Shown in pieces: positions 27,101 through 35,215 of a DNA stretch of 64,000 nt. A program made the position numbers and the translations under genes. Position 1 is the first letter of the stretch. The number at the start of each line of letters is the position of its first letter. The stretch is from Owenia fusiformis (taxonomy: Eukaryota > Annelida > Polychaeta > Sabellida > Oweniidae). The notes beneath the pieces were generated by a model. The model was not told where the DNA came from, did no database searches, and was given only the letters and a program-made list of their open reading frames with translations. Location of the stretch: the NCBI GenBank assembly GCA_903813345.2, contig CAIIXF020000009.1, forward strand, positions 3,598,001 through 3,662,000, given 5' to 3'.

Positions 27101-30100
27101 TGGTTGAGAAAAAATCGCCAAGACATCGGCAACTTTTATCTCCGCGATAAAACTCTGCCGGCGCCCGTACGATGTCTAAAAATCGGCCGATGAGTGGCGA
27201 TCATCGCCCGGCGCCCGTACGATGCCCGGGCTCGCCGGCCGATTTTGAACAAAATACTCATCGGCCGGGCGCCGCAGTGAAAATCGGAGCCTATGTGACC
27301 AAGGCATTACTGTGTCAACTTAGTAACCCTTGCATATCGTGCTCACTCAAGTATTGAATAATTTTTTTATGATCTAAATGTTTGTGGTTTGTAAAAAAAA
27401 ATGTGATATGTTTTAGTTAGAAATACATTAATTAATATATTCATTCAAACAGCACTAGAATGCGGGAAGAAACATGAGAAAGAGCAATGGTGACAAAATG
27501 CAGACAGAATTTTCCGTAAGGGTTTCAAACATTTCTGAACACAATCATACATGTACTTTATGTGTACTGTTATTTTTAGTGCTATATTTATAGATATAAT
27601 TTCACGTATTAAAATCATATTTTCCAGCAATGACTTCAAATTCGGAACCACACCCATATCACATTTTCTTCAATAACTCCAAACATGTGTAAACATTGAC
27701 CATGTGCATATAAATTCAGATTTCACGAGCTCTTTCCTCGAGTACCTCATACACCCCTGCATGGATTTGAGTTGGATTCGCCTTTTATACGTGAGCCGAC
27801 ACACTCGCAAACGCTGATTGGATAAAGATTGCGAGAATCTTTAAACTACTACTGTAGAATCTCATCAGATGTTATCATGTTATACTATTTAATAATGTAA
27901 TATTGACATTCTATTACTCTACACATTTTTATTGCTTGCACCTGTTATTGCAGAAGAGACCTTTAATCATTTCCATTAAATCAGTTTATTTTCTCAATTA
28001 CGTACAATATCATACTTTACACAATTGCATGTACACTTCTTATAATATTTCACAAATCATTGTAAATACCATTATGTGGCACCTAATACTCCCTCTTGGG
28101 GATCATAGCCACTACAACCTGTAAATATGTTACATTGATTTTAATAAAAAAAGAGTTCACACAACTTCACATCTTGCTTCATCAAGCTTCGGACCTATCC
28201 TCACCTCGGGATAGAACGTAGTGATTGAGCGTGGGAACCGACGATGCAAAGTTCACACAAAGATGTCAAATTCTGAAACATGCAATCCCCACAATTTAAT
28301 ACTGAGATTATGATTTTTCTAAAGAAACTCCAAATCAAAATATTTTATTTGGTATATAATTTTATAATAGAGGAGTGTTCATTCATAATGACCTTACATT
28401 TAGTTACTGAATTGAAGAATAATTAATAGGCGTACTAAAAAGTCCTTATAGCTACGTGAATACTCTTTGACGATAGAAGTGGCAGTTGATAATTAGTTTT
28501 GTAAAAAATGAAACATAGGCTAAAATTCCAAACTGACCAAATTGAAACTGGCCATTACATCTGTTTAGCTCTTGATATTTTAGATTAATCCCCCCAAAGG
28601 CCTCTAACATTTTTCACCATCCATATTGCGGACCAAATCTATTGTATTTCCTGTATTTCCAGTTTGACATGTTTTGTATATTTATTTATTTATTTTATTT
28701 ATTTATTTATTTATTACAGTGTCACCCGTAATTATACGGCCAGCCTCCAAAGGCTTATGAGACACAATTACAATCATATTAAAATTCATATTGCCGACAA
28801 TGTTGAAAAACGTAGGCAATAATATTGTATTGTATTTTTATATATTATATATGGAATAAATGAGAAATGGAAAAAATATCAAATTGAAATAACACGATAT
28901 CTATTGTACTCCGTTGGCTCTAAAATTAAACCTCTTTCAAATTGCAATGCCTTACAACAAAAGACACCTACTATAGAGCTAAAAATACCCATTTGTTCTT
29001 TCTTTGAATTGAAAATATAAAATTCAAAATTCAAATTCAAGTCCAAGTACAGGTGACCCCAAAAACGTCACTCCTTAATTTGGGAATAACTATATCTCCG
29101 TTTTAAAGGACTTTTCATGATTTTTCGTGTAGATACAGAGTTAAATGCATAAATCATATTTGACGAGATTGTTGACATTTTTGGACAATATCACTAGACC
29201 ATACCTGGATGGAAAATGTGATCATTTTAAAACTTGGAATTTAAACAGTCTATATACGCAGATAAATTAAAAAATCATGTTTGAGTTTATACTAAAATGA
29301 GAGGGTAATTTTCTGGGTCAACTTGAATATGGAGGTGTACACGTGTATTAGGGAGCACGCGCGTTACAAATGTCCTTTGAAATTCAGCAAAAGTAGAACT
29401 CTTTTGAGAAATCTTGGCTATGGCCCAAGTATGGCAGTCACATCACAAAAGAAATCGAAGTGATGGATAATAAATGCTATACCCATTCAAATGCTAAATA
29501 TAAATGATAAGTACATGTGTGCTTTTCATACTAACTCATTTCAAAAAGTTTCTATTATTTGATATTTGCTCCTGGGGACTAATAAGCTCCGGGCAAGATT
29601 TTTTTGTTTGAAATAAAACAAAACGAAGGCGCAAAGATTTGTAAGAAAATGTGTTTTCATCAGTAGTAAGACAATAAGTAGTTGTTTTTATGTTAAAATA
29701 AAAAATAACAAATTTTATGTTAAATTAATCATTTTTTGAAAAAGATTTAAAGAGTAAATCAATTTGTTAGTATTTAAGACATTTGGTTTATTTCACCGGA
29801 TATGAAGCTGCTTTTAAGTTGTGCGAAATTAATGTTATTTCTTTGCATAATGTCATGATGATCCGGGGTCTTCTCAAAATTAGACAATCCCAATCCTTGC
29901 CTAAGGTTGCCAAACTTTTGGAGAGAATTGTACAACTTAATTATGTTTTTATTTACTGGTCATATAAATTTAATTTAATGTTTCTGGTTTTCCACAAATA
30001 TTTTTGGGGAAACCCTGACCGGGGGTTCGTCCGAACCCACCGAACCCCCGGTCCCTACAGCCATGCCCATGATGGCATCTCATTTCTTCTCAGCCCTGAG

Positions 30101-31739
30101 ATATTTCAAGTGAAACAGAAAGATGCTATGAGTATCAGAATGGGATTCCCTTAGCCATCCTATATGGCCATACAAGCCTTATATGGATCTATCACTTGAT
30201 ATTCAAAATAGCGGACAACGGTCAGTTTGATTCCTAGTATATGGTCATGTAAGCCGAATCGAATACGAAGGCTGAACTTCGGGAGATCTCCCCCCTGACC
30301 TGAACGTAAAGTGCGATGCGCGCGCAACAAATTATGTAAACTCTTTAAGTTCGACTCAGGGGGGGGGGAGATTTCCCAAAGATGACCTATCATATTAGCA
30401 CGTTCGAAAACAAATTTTATAAACAGGCCTCAATTTGACATTAAAATGGATCTCTAAATGTTTAATGTAGTTTTATGACTATTCTCTACAAGTATGGATC
30501 GAGTAACTTCAATAGTATTACCGAAGGTTTGAAATGATGATGTTGAACTGATGTAAACGCCATTCCCACGATTTCAAATTTAAATTTGCGCATGCGCAGC
30601 ACTGAGAGAGCATGTGCTCATGATTGTTCACGTGATCGAATCCTGCAATTTGATTGGAGATGATGCAAGAGATGATGTAATGGGGAATCCCCGAAAATGA
30701 TAGAATATGAAAGAATTATGGGGGCTACTCACTCCTCCTGAGTTCGACTTGTTTTATAATCCCATCGACGTGTAGATTCAATGTAATTTCAATTGGGTTA
30801 GTTGCGATGAACCTGTAACACGAGGGATTGTGAGTAAGGTTGAGATAACATATAACTTTCTAGTACTTATTTCACGGTCTCAATCATTTTATACGGCCAT
30901 TGAGATGCGAAACTCTACCTAGCAAAAGTATGTTTATATATGTTCTTAATTTGAAAGTAGCATATCTGTCGAATACTTGAGTATGCATCTAAATTGCTCA
31001 AAATAAATCGTTTGTGGGTAAACTAGCCCCAGGAAAATGGCATATATTTCCTGATATGATTACCATAGCCATTTTCAAATATATGCTAGCACCCCTAGTT
31101 TACATATATTGAGCTAATCCAATTATGTGATGTTACTAAACAGAACAAATCAGAAGGTCTACCGCAGCAAACGATATGATATGTTAGATGAGCTTGTTAA
31201 ATACGTTATTGCTCTTGATGTGAGATGTTGAGGACGGTGTTAATGCAATACCTGTACGTCATGATCTATAAATTAAATTCGTAAACTTAATATCAAAACT
31301 GCTTATATACGCCATGTTTTGAAAATGGAGAGCGTTCGCTTTTAGAGCGTCTGAAATAAAGAGCACACGAAATCGTACATTTTCGTGCACCTAAATAGCG
31401 AAATTATGTCTGTAAACTTTTGACACAGAATTTACACCATATAATATAGAGATAGGTACCGGACTTTTCCACTAAATATGTCAGGAATACAAAATAGGCA
31501 CTGATTTTTATATTGGTGCACCCAAACTACTGAATTAGGTATGTGTCAAAAGTATTACGTAATACTTTTGACACAGAATTTACACCATATTCCAGAATTC
31601 GAACGTTAATCAGTTGAAACAATTATCAATATGCAATAAACCAAACATAATGTCTGTGATGATACTTACCAAACCAAGTGTAGAATTGATGCCTCATTTT
31701 GGCCAGCCAAAAGGAATCATCCTTAAAGTTTTTCGCCAT
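12041..31739 (-). CDS. Gene 1: two-domain sarcoplasmic calcium-binding-protein-like EF-hand protein (11 coding exons, 396 aa)
   Basis: Joined from exons 31670-31739, 17597-17649, 17167-17286, 16834-16957, 16647-16747, 15992-16181, 15829-15881, 14717-14836, 12834-12966, 12626-12723 and 12041-12169. All phases agree and the total is 1191 nt including the stop. The protein contains two SCP-like modules. Module A (about 1-200) has EF loops at 24-35 (DFNENGVVDKDD), 75-86 (DTDKNDQISLTE) and 120-131 (DKNGDGWIDCTE), with a degenerate fourth. Module B (about 201-396) has loops at 220-231 (DQDRNGVVEKKD), 271-282 (DVNLDDKVTIDE) and 319-330 (LGNADGWIECEE, no acidic residue at position 1), plus a weak fourth. 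Each module ends in a K/N-S-P-G-N segment and starts with an aromatic FW...W-F helix. SCPs buffer cytosolic Ca2+ and are normally single modules of about 190 aa, so the fusion is unusual. No signal peptide or membrane segment is visible. The model is secure; naming it SCP rather than another four-EF-hand family is inference from architecture. Confidence 0.88.
12626..12723 (-). CDS. Gene 1 exon 10 (module B EF-hand 3 loop)
   Basis: This 98-nt exon has acceptor TTTTCAG and donor GTATGT. It encodes DGWIECEEFVSFFRVHKIPD and ends ...CFNEITF. Joined to exon 9 it gives ...IDSLGNADGWIECEE. The residue at loop position 1 is L, so Ca2+ binding here is doubtful. Confidence 0.87.
12834..12966 (-). CDS. 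Gene 1 exon 9 (module B end of EF-hand 2, start of EF-hand 3)
   Basis: This 133-nt exon encodes VTIDEWLNFMENTCKQIKAK and ends ...FFDVIDSLGN plus one base. The gene 2 counterpart at 45666-45798 is also 133 nt. The acceptor (CATAAAG) has a modest pyrimidine tract, but the frame and the paralogue support it. Confidence 0.86.
13252..13410. mobile_element. 160-bp hairpin MITE in gene 1 intron 8
   Basis: The left arm starts AGTGACTGCCA and the right arm ends TGGCAGTCACT. Inner blocks AGTGTAA / TTACACT and GTCTTGTCCACTG / CAGTGGACAGGAC pair around a 30-bp loop. The open frame across it is spurious. Confidence 0.7.
13543..13622. repeat. Short hairpin
   Basis: CGGGGAAGATAGAACGTAC pairs imperfectly with GTACATTTCATCTTCCCTG about 60 bp further on. 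Confidence 0.45.
14717..14836 (-). CDS. Gene 1 exon 8 (module B linker and start of EF-hand 2)
   Basis: This 120-nt phase 0-0 exon has acceptor ATACAG and donor GTTAAT. It encodes NILTMTEWKEGSAMWLKCKN and ends ...AADVNLDDK. The loop DVNLDDKVTIDE is completed by exon 9. It is homologous to exon 3. Confidence 0.87.
15829..15881 (-). CDS. Gene 1 exon 7 (module B EF-hand 1 loop)
   Basis: This 53-nt exon has acceptor ATTCCAG and donor GTGAGT. It encodes (D)QDRNGVVEKKDFAEIAN with a canonical Ca2+ loop. Confidence 0.87.
15992..16181 (-). CDS. Gene 1 exon 6 (fusion exon: end of module A, start of module B)
   Basis: This 190-nt exon joins the two SCP modules. It begins NEQRHIDIKLFREMVIGYTV, the degenerate fourth EF-hand of module A, and passes through KSPGN, the family's typical C-terminal segment. 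It then runs without interruption into FWDIKQRHHFFYWF, the first helix of module B. Acceptor TTTCAG, donor GTAAGC. Because the join lies inside an exon, the two modules cannot be separate genes. Gene 2 keeps an exon of identical length at 48799-48988. Confidence 0.88.
16647..16747 (-). CDS. Gene 1 exon 5 (EF-hand 3 loop)
   Basis: This 101-nt exon has acceptor TTTTAG and donor GTAGCT. It completes the loop DKNGDGWIDCTE, with all Ca2+ ligands canonical, and continues FVAYFHGLRNIHQDIVETAY. Gene 2 has no counterpart of exons 3-5 in module A. Confidence 0.87.
16834..16957 (-). CDS. Gene 1 exon 4 (end of EF-hand 2, start of EF-hand 3)
   Basis: This 124-nt exon has acceptor TTTACAG and donor GTAAGA. 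It encodes ISLTEWVDFWAECAAKYVND and continues to ...VYFCFMDKN plus one base. It carries the exiting helix of EF2 and the entering helix of EF3. Confidence 0.87.
17167..17286 (-). CDS. Gene 1 exon 3 (linker and start of EF-hand 2), GC donor
   Basis: This 120-nt phase 0-0 exon encodes GLVQGAKWAEGSPMWKRANT through to the end at ...SSADTDKNDQ. The loop DTDKNDQ-ISLTE is completed by exon 4 only if splicing occurs at CAG|GCGAGC, a GC rather than GT donor. Homologous exons at 14717-14836 and 46086-46205 are also 120 nt and use GT. Confidence 0.85.
17597..17649 (-). CDS. Gene 1 exon 2 (EF-hand 1 loop)
   Basis: This is a 53-nt exon between a TGTAG acceptor and donor GTATAT. With the G from exon 1 it encodes DFNENGVVDKDDFDIVVQ, a canonical Ca2+ loop (D,N,N at 1,3,5; G at 6; V at 8; D at 12). 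It matches 53-nt exons of the same role at 15829-15881, 48376-48428 and 53468-53520. Confidence 0.87.
18763..18900. repeat. Two-copy tandem repeat, 75-bp period
   Basis: AAAGATGTCGTGGTAATCGA with flanks GATTATCGCC and ATTTCTTG occurs twice, 75 bp apart, nearly unchanged. Confidence 0.75.
19597..19780. repeat. (GATT)n microsatellite and derived array
   Basis: A clean (GATT)6 run at 19597-19621 is followed by degenerate ATTGATTGGAA units to about 19,780. Confidence 0.8.
20190..20650. repeat. ACACAA-rich low-complexity stretch
   Basis: Degenerate CAACACAA/CACAACC words fill about 460 bp on the plus strand, with strong purine/pyrimidine asymmetry and no gene. Confidence 0.7.
20668..21257 (+). 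repeat. Inverted dispersed repeat, left copy
   Basis: This segment reappears inverted at 30,921-31,352. Shared landmarks are GATATTAAGTTTACGAATTT, CTCACATCAAGAGCAAT and ATTTTGAGCAATTTA. The left part also holds a partial internal duplication (20,739-20,830 resembles 20,897-21,000). Confidence 0.75.
21322..22250 (+). repeat. Tandem-repeat TIR, left arm
   Basis: About 2.2 units of a roughly 400-bp repeat, each with GGTGGTTCAGG, a run to TATCTTGTTGTTGAGATATT, then TTTCGATTTT and ATGGTCAGTTC. The same units recur inverted at 23,525-24,310. The small open frames in it are low-complexity artefacts. Confidence 0.75.
22267..22918 (+). mobile_element. 5'-truncated LINE (L1/Tx1-like) 3' end
   Basis: An open frame from about 22,285 to 22,830 encodes a reverse-transcriptase C-terminal zinc-knuckle segment: LRILHWKSLHNIYPCNSVLF, then LCDHCG, then HHFIKCNKVNDIW. 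That is the zf-RVT pattern (C-x2-C, H-x4-C) of L1/Tx1-type LINEs. A short 3' UTR ends in a poly-A run, and AAAAAATGCA flanks both ends (22257-22266, 22919-22928) as a target-site duplication. A recent 5'-truncated insertion is the simplest reading. Confidence 0.8.
22929..23518. repeat. GC-richer block of AACGCT/AGCGTT words
   Basis: About 590 bp with higher GC than its surroundings, densely filled with AACGCT, AGCGTT, AACGTT and GCGGT words. It ends GGCGGTGTGACCGGGCCTTA, resembling a GGCCCGGTCACAC-type transposon terminus. No convincing gene: the open frames are open because of composition. Confidence 0.55.
23525..24310 (-). repeat. Tandem-repeat TIR, right arm
   Basis: Inverted counterpart of 21,322-22,250, with landmarks AATATCTCAACAACAAGATA and CCACCATAGACC. 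It ends next to a C-run at about 24,335-24,352. Confidence 0.75.
24834..24870 (+). mobile_element. hAT-type terminus fragment
   Basis: CAGTGGCGTAGCCAGGATTT is a phrase widely seen at ends of hAT-type elements. No partner terminus was found nearby. Confidence 0.35.
25170..25471 (+). mobile_element. LINE ORF2 C-terminal fragment (CR1/L2-like)
   Basis: The frame 25,223-25,471 reads ...HHHFTRQVNDVHISKFNTNY, then GKKSILIQGGLIWNETPSDIK and ends ...LKKSFKDYYCNLYSEE. That is the H-x-TR...GK-SI...G..-W-N-LP..IK signature of the C-terminus of CR1/L2/Jockey-type ORF2 proteins. It is truncated upstream. Confidence 0.75.
25665..27306. mobile_element. 1.64-kb non-autonomous Harbinger-like element
   Basis: Termini TGCCTGGGTCACATAG and CTATGTGACCAAGGCA are flanked by TTA on both sides (25662-25664, 27307-27309). 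Subterminal parts are rich in GGCGCCGG and CATCGGCCGAT palindromic words shared with the 113-bp MITE at 1.1 kb. The frame at 26,416-26,730 (minus), which includes a basic segment MPKAKDRGDKANGPY, has no transposase signature I recognise. Confidence 0.75.
27310..28670. other. Non-coding, nothing recognised
   Basis: Intronic AT-rich sequence. No supported gene. Confidence 0.4.
28676..28716. repeat. (TTTA)n microsatellite
   Basis: About ten TTTA units with one or two interruptions. Confidence 0.85.
28717..30920. other. Non-coding intron with repeat fragments
   Basis: Holds a fragment (29,895-29,940, CTAAGGTTGCCAAACTTTTG) related to the 41.6-kb foldback end, the 30.15-30.24-kb dispersed repeat and a short GGGAGATCTCCCCCC / G-run inverted pair at 30,273-30,376. 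The frame at 29,783-30,154 runs through these repeats and is not supported. Confidence 0.45.
30921..31352 (-). repeat. Inverted dispersed repeat, right copy
   Basis: Reverse-complement relative of 20,668-21,257. The two copies point toward each other 9.7 kb apart inside gene 1 intron 1. No capsid, polymerase or integrase frames lie between them. Confidence 0.75.
31416..31590. repeat. Direct repeat with a perfect 32-bp palindrome
   Basis: TTTTGACACAGAATTTACAC occurs at about 31,417 and 31,566. Between them, 31,543-31,574 is a perfect palindrome whose left half is GTGTCAAAAGTATTAC. Confidence 0.8.
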
Positions 31740-31761
31740 GATGTTAAGGGGATGTTTAAAC
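31670..31761 (-). CDS. Gene 1 exon 1 (start codon exon)
   Basis: The ATG is at 31739-31737 and encodes MAKNFKDDSFWLAKMRHQFY followed by TWF. The exon ends at 31670 in phase 1 with donor GTAAGT. The first helix of EF-hand 1 is split from its loop exactly as in gene 2 exon 1 and in the internal module-B exon. A possible acceptor (TAG) lies at 31762-31763, so 31740-31761 may be 5' UTR joined to an upstream non-coding exon, as in gene 2. The UTR boundary is less certain than the coding part. Confidence 0.82.
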
Positions 31762-31834
31762 CTACTTGTGCTTGAATTGTGTGCAATGACCCAACTCATC
31801 TGATGAAATTATAAACACATCATATCTTTATCAC

Positions 31835-31870
31835 TGGCGGACCCAGGAGACCCAAGCCTCCCCCTCCCCC
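31835..31870 (+). mobile_element. Possible hAT-type terminus fragment
   Basis: CACTGGCGGACCCAGGAGAC resembles the CAGTGGCGGATCCAGG ends of hAT-like elements. It lies about 100 bp upstream of the gene 1 ATG. Confidence 0.3.
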
Positions 31871-32329
31871 TTTTTGAGGGCCCTGAAAAAAATTGGGAAA
31901 AATTCGTAAGGCCTAAAAATGGGCCTTTGGGGGCATTATTTGGCTTTTTACGCCATTTTAGGCGAAACTATCAACACTATCAACACTCATTCCCCCTCAT
32001 TTGTTAACTTCTGGATCCTCCAGAATTCTTAACAGCTCGGTAACCTACTTTTAGAGCCTGGATATATCGAGGTGTCGCGTATCGCCCCTGGCATTCAACC
32101 TTGAGCCAGTATTTTACTTTTTTAAATCGAATCATCGTGATTCATTTGTAACATTTACAATTAAACCTTGACTATTCTGAAGGAAGCATTAAGCTGACAT
32201 ATATCACTTTTTACATTTTCATACAACTGTCGAGATAATACAAAGTTGACTTAGTTATAAATGTTTTTTAAGAAACGTATCCCATTGAAATAATACAGGA
32301 GTCGAAAATGACTTTCAAAAATGACTTTG

Positions 32330-32830
32330 ATTTTTTTTATACATAAATTTATTCCTTTAATAAACAATAAAAGCCATTGATTGCCAAAGTTTTATAAAAA
32401 AAACATTAGCGGCAATTTTAGACAATATGAATAGGAATACATTAAACATTTAAAATTTATCAAAGTAATGTTATCACTCATATAAGAAACTATAATCCCA
32501 TGGGCCAGGGATGTATTAACACATGCATACAAAAATTAGCCAAACCGATCAATTTGGCTCAGACTTTGATTAACAAAATGACTCATAAGTTCTATTAATT
32601 TTTCATTTAATGAATTATCTAAATCTTCATCACCATACAAAAGAAACTGAATTTTGTCAACTGTGTTCAAACTCTGAACCAAAATATGAAGATCTGAAGT
32701 TCGCAGTCCTGCAAATAAAGTTTCACGCTCGTTTACAAGCAGAGGACATTTTAAGATAAAATGAAAAGGTGTTTGTGGTAATCCACATTAACAAAAGGGA
32801 TCACTAACACTGGTGAAATTATGAGCATAC
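32330..32830 (-). mobile_element. 5'-truncated LINE 3' end
   Basis: The minus strand reads DPFC, stop, CGLPQTPFHFILKCPLLVNE, then RETLFAGL and continues to ...LIELMSHFVNQSLSQIDRFG. The C-x-CG...H-F-x3-CP...R signature is the C-terminal zinc-knuckle of CR1/Jockey-like ORF2. An A-rich tail (T8 on the plus strand at about 32,332-32,339) marks the 3' end. Confidence 0.7.
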
Positions 32831-34344
32831 AGGGTGTTCCAAAAGTAACAGGACTGGTCCTGGCATTTTGTCAATTTCATATCCAGCAATCGTAATGTTA
32901 AATCGGACATCACCTTATCTCCTAACTGGTACTATTACTGAGATTTCGTATCAGCACTTTAGTCTACTAAATTATTGTTTAAAACTCATATATGTGAGCG
33001 TTAATGCAGGGGCATTTCATACAGCCTATAAACACCGCCCTTTCATTAAATGTGTTTTCTGGTTTCCTTAATTTCGCCAATTTCTTAAGAAATTGATGGA
33101 TAATTTGAAGATTATATGATCAGACACATAAATATGGCATATACCACATAAGTTTCTCATATTTAGTTGTTGTTTTTTAGTTGCTGTTTTTTGTTGAACC
33201 ATATATTACCTACATGGATAACGTATTTTATTTACAAGTAGGCTGCATCTTGTATTAGACCAACATAGCATCAAGTTTCACTAGAGCTGCTAAGAACACT
33301 TCTTATCAGATGTGTTGACAGCTCTCCTGATAAAGAAAGTGACCGGAGATTTCTGGATTTGTTTGCACTGAGTATCTTCAAAATTTCACGTAATGTACTT
33401 TCATGTATCGTTATCAGACTGCAAAGTTTCGACAAAATATATGAAACTCTGGTATAGTTATGGTTGCTATAGTAACATGACATCACAATACCCGGGGCAA
33501 CATTCCACGCAAAAACTTAAAGAGACATAAAGCATTTTGTACATGCCATATCGTTTTGTACATACCATATCAAAGTTGAAATGCAACAACTCGTGTAAAT
33601 TGTTTCCAAGTGTTTACTCTTAAGAAGTTTGCTAAGCTTCTTTAAAGGTCTCATTAGAGAAATTACTCTTGTGATAAGTTGATCAATATGGTCATTAAAG
33701 TTCAAATGCTGATCCAGAATTAGCCCCAAGTGCTTATGATTATTGCATCTAGGTATCAGTTCATCTCCTAGTTGTAAAGATGGAGGTTCAATAAGTTAGT
33801 TTCTAGTTCCCGTGAAAACCAAATCGGCGCATTTGTGCTTTAAAATTCATCTTCCAGGTATAAGCCCATAAAGCAAGATTATCCAAGTCATTTTAAATGG
33901 GTTGGTGCACATGTATGTTAATAAAATTCTCACTTTTCTCATAGGAGTTATAGACTGAAGTGTCATCTGCAAAAATAAAGGTTTTTGAATGCAAATTATC
34001 AGGAAGATCATTCACATATAATATAAAAAGCAGGGGTCCTAATACTGATCATTGAGGAACTCCAGCATTTATGACTAAATTGTTATGCAAATTATTCGTC
34101 CGCGGGTTGTTTGTATTGTCATTAGTATTTTCATTGGACCAATTCGAATAGCTATTATTCACTTTAACTTTAACTCTTCTGTTGGATAAATATGAACTCA
34201 TCAGTTTAATAAAGTTTTCCTGACAACGATAACCTTTAAGTTTAAGTAACAAAAGTTTGTGCGGAACTAGGTCAAAAGCTGACATCGGGTCAAGGAAAAC
34301 AGAGCGGACATTTTGACTATTGTCAATTTGAGTATGAATATCAT

Positions 34345-35215
34345 GAACAATATTGATTAATTCTTAAAATCGCGGATTCGGTAGTATTGAATCTCTAATA
34401 AAGATGGCGCGAAAGTTTTTCCTTATAAGGTCAAAATATTTCCCATGATGCAGTTCGCGGGGGAACAAAATTTTTCTACCTTGTTTTTCCCCGTTGGTTT
34501 AACATGGGGATTTTCATACCCATTTTTCAAGCGATATTTTCGATCGAATCTCCATGCGATCGGAGAAAACAAACTATCAGAAACAATTAGTCTTTTAATA
34601 ATCTTTATATAACATATATTTTTTTTCATTTTATTGGCTCCTAACGGGGTGAAAACAATGATTGAAAATGGGAGTATATTCCGGAAGAGAAGAAGTCACG
34701 TGACTAGTCGCCATATTGGAAAAAGCAATTCCATTCGACTTTCAACACGTTCATGCCAATATTACCGCACTACAAACTGTAACATCGATGCAACAACTGA
34801 ATAAAAGTACTCATCTTCATATTACATTATAGAGTTACGTTGAAAACCCACAAACAACTGAGCATTTGACCAAAGAAGACACGTCGCTATTATCTAGGTC
34901 AAGTTTAGTGGTTCGAAAGCAAATCTTACATACTCGTTTCCGAATTTTGTTGTTAATTGTATAATCTTTTATTGATTAAATCTGGTATACTGACTATTAA
35001 TTCAATGACAAAGAAGAAGAATTCCGATGGTGTCATTTTTTTATTTAGCTTGCGGGTGTAAAAACAAAATTGCGTAATTAATTTGATTTAGAACTTTCGG
35101 GTCTCACAAATAGCTACACGAAATGCATCGTTGAAAAATATTGACCAATCAAATTTTGTCCTTTTTGAGTACATATATGCACCATATATGCGAACGTTCT
35201 GATTCAAAGAGCGAA
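34345..35215. mobile_element. Insertion nested in the LINE reverse transcriptase
   Basis: The LINE frame breaks after HSTVNQ at about 35,220 and resumes with ELINIVHDIHTQID at about 34,345. The intervening 870 bp are non-LINE, AT-rich and non-coding. Terminal repeats were not resolved by eye. Confidence 0.6.

Larger units (their letters stand above)
17650..31669 (-). other. Gene 1 intron 1 (14 kb), repeat-filled
   Basis: This interval separates the start-codon exon from exon 2. It contains the tandem repeat at 18.76 kb, simple repeats at 19.6 kb, an AC-rich stretch, the 20.7/31.0-kb inverted repeats, the 21.3-24.3-kb TIR structure with a LINE tail, a second LINE tail and a 1.64-kb Harbinger-like element. 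I found no SCP exon inside it. All other gene 1 introns are under 1.8 kb. Confidence 0.75.

Noticed and set aside
29783-30154. 123-codon plus-strand open frame
   Set aside because: Runs through dispersed repeats shared with 41.6 kb and 6.1 kb; no motif.
20668-31352. Possible Polinton/Maverick with 0.6-kb TIRs
   Set aside because: No DNA polymerase B, integrase, ATPase or capsid-like frames between the repeats; contents are LINE tails and non-autonomous elements.
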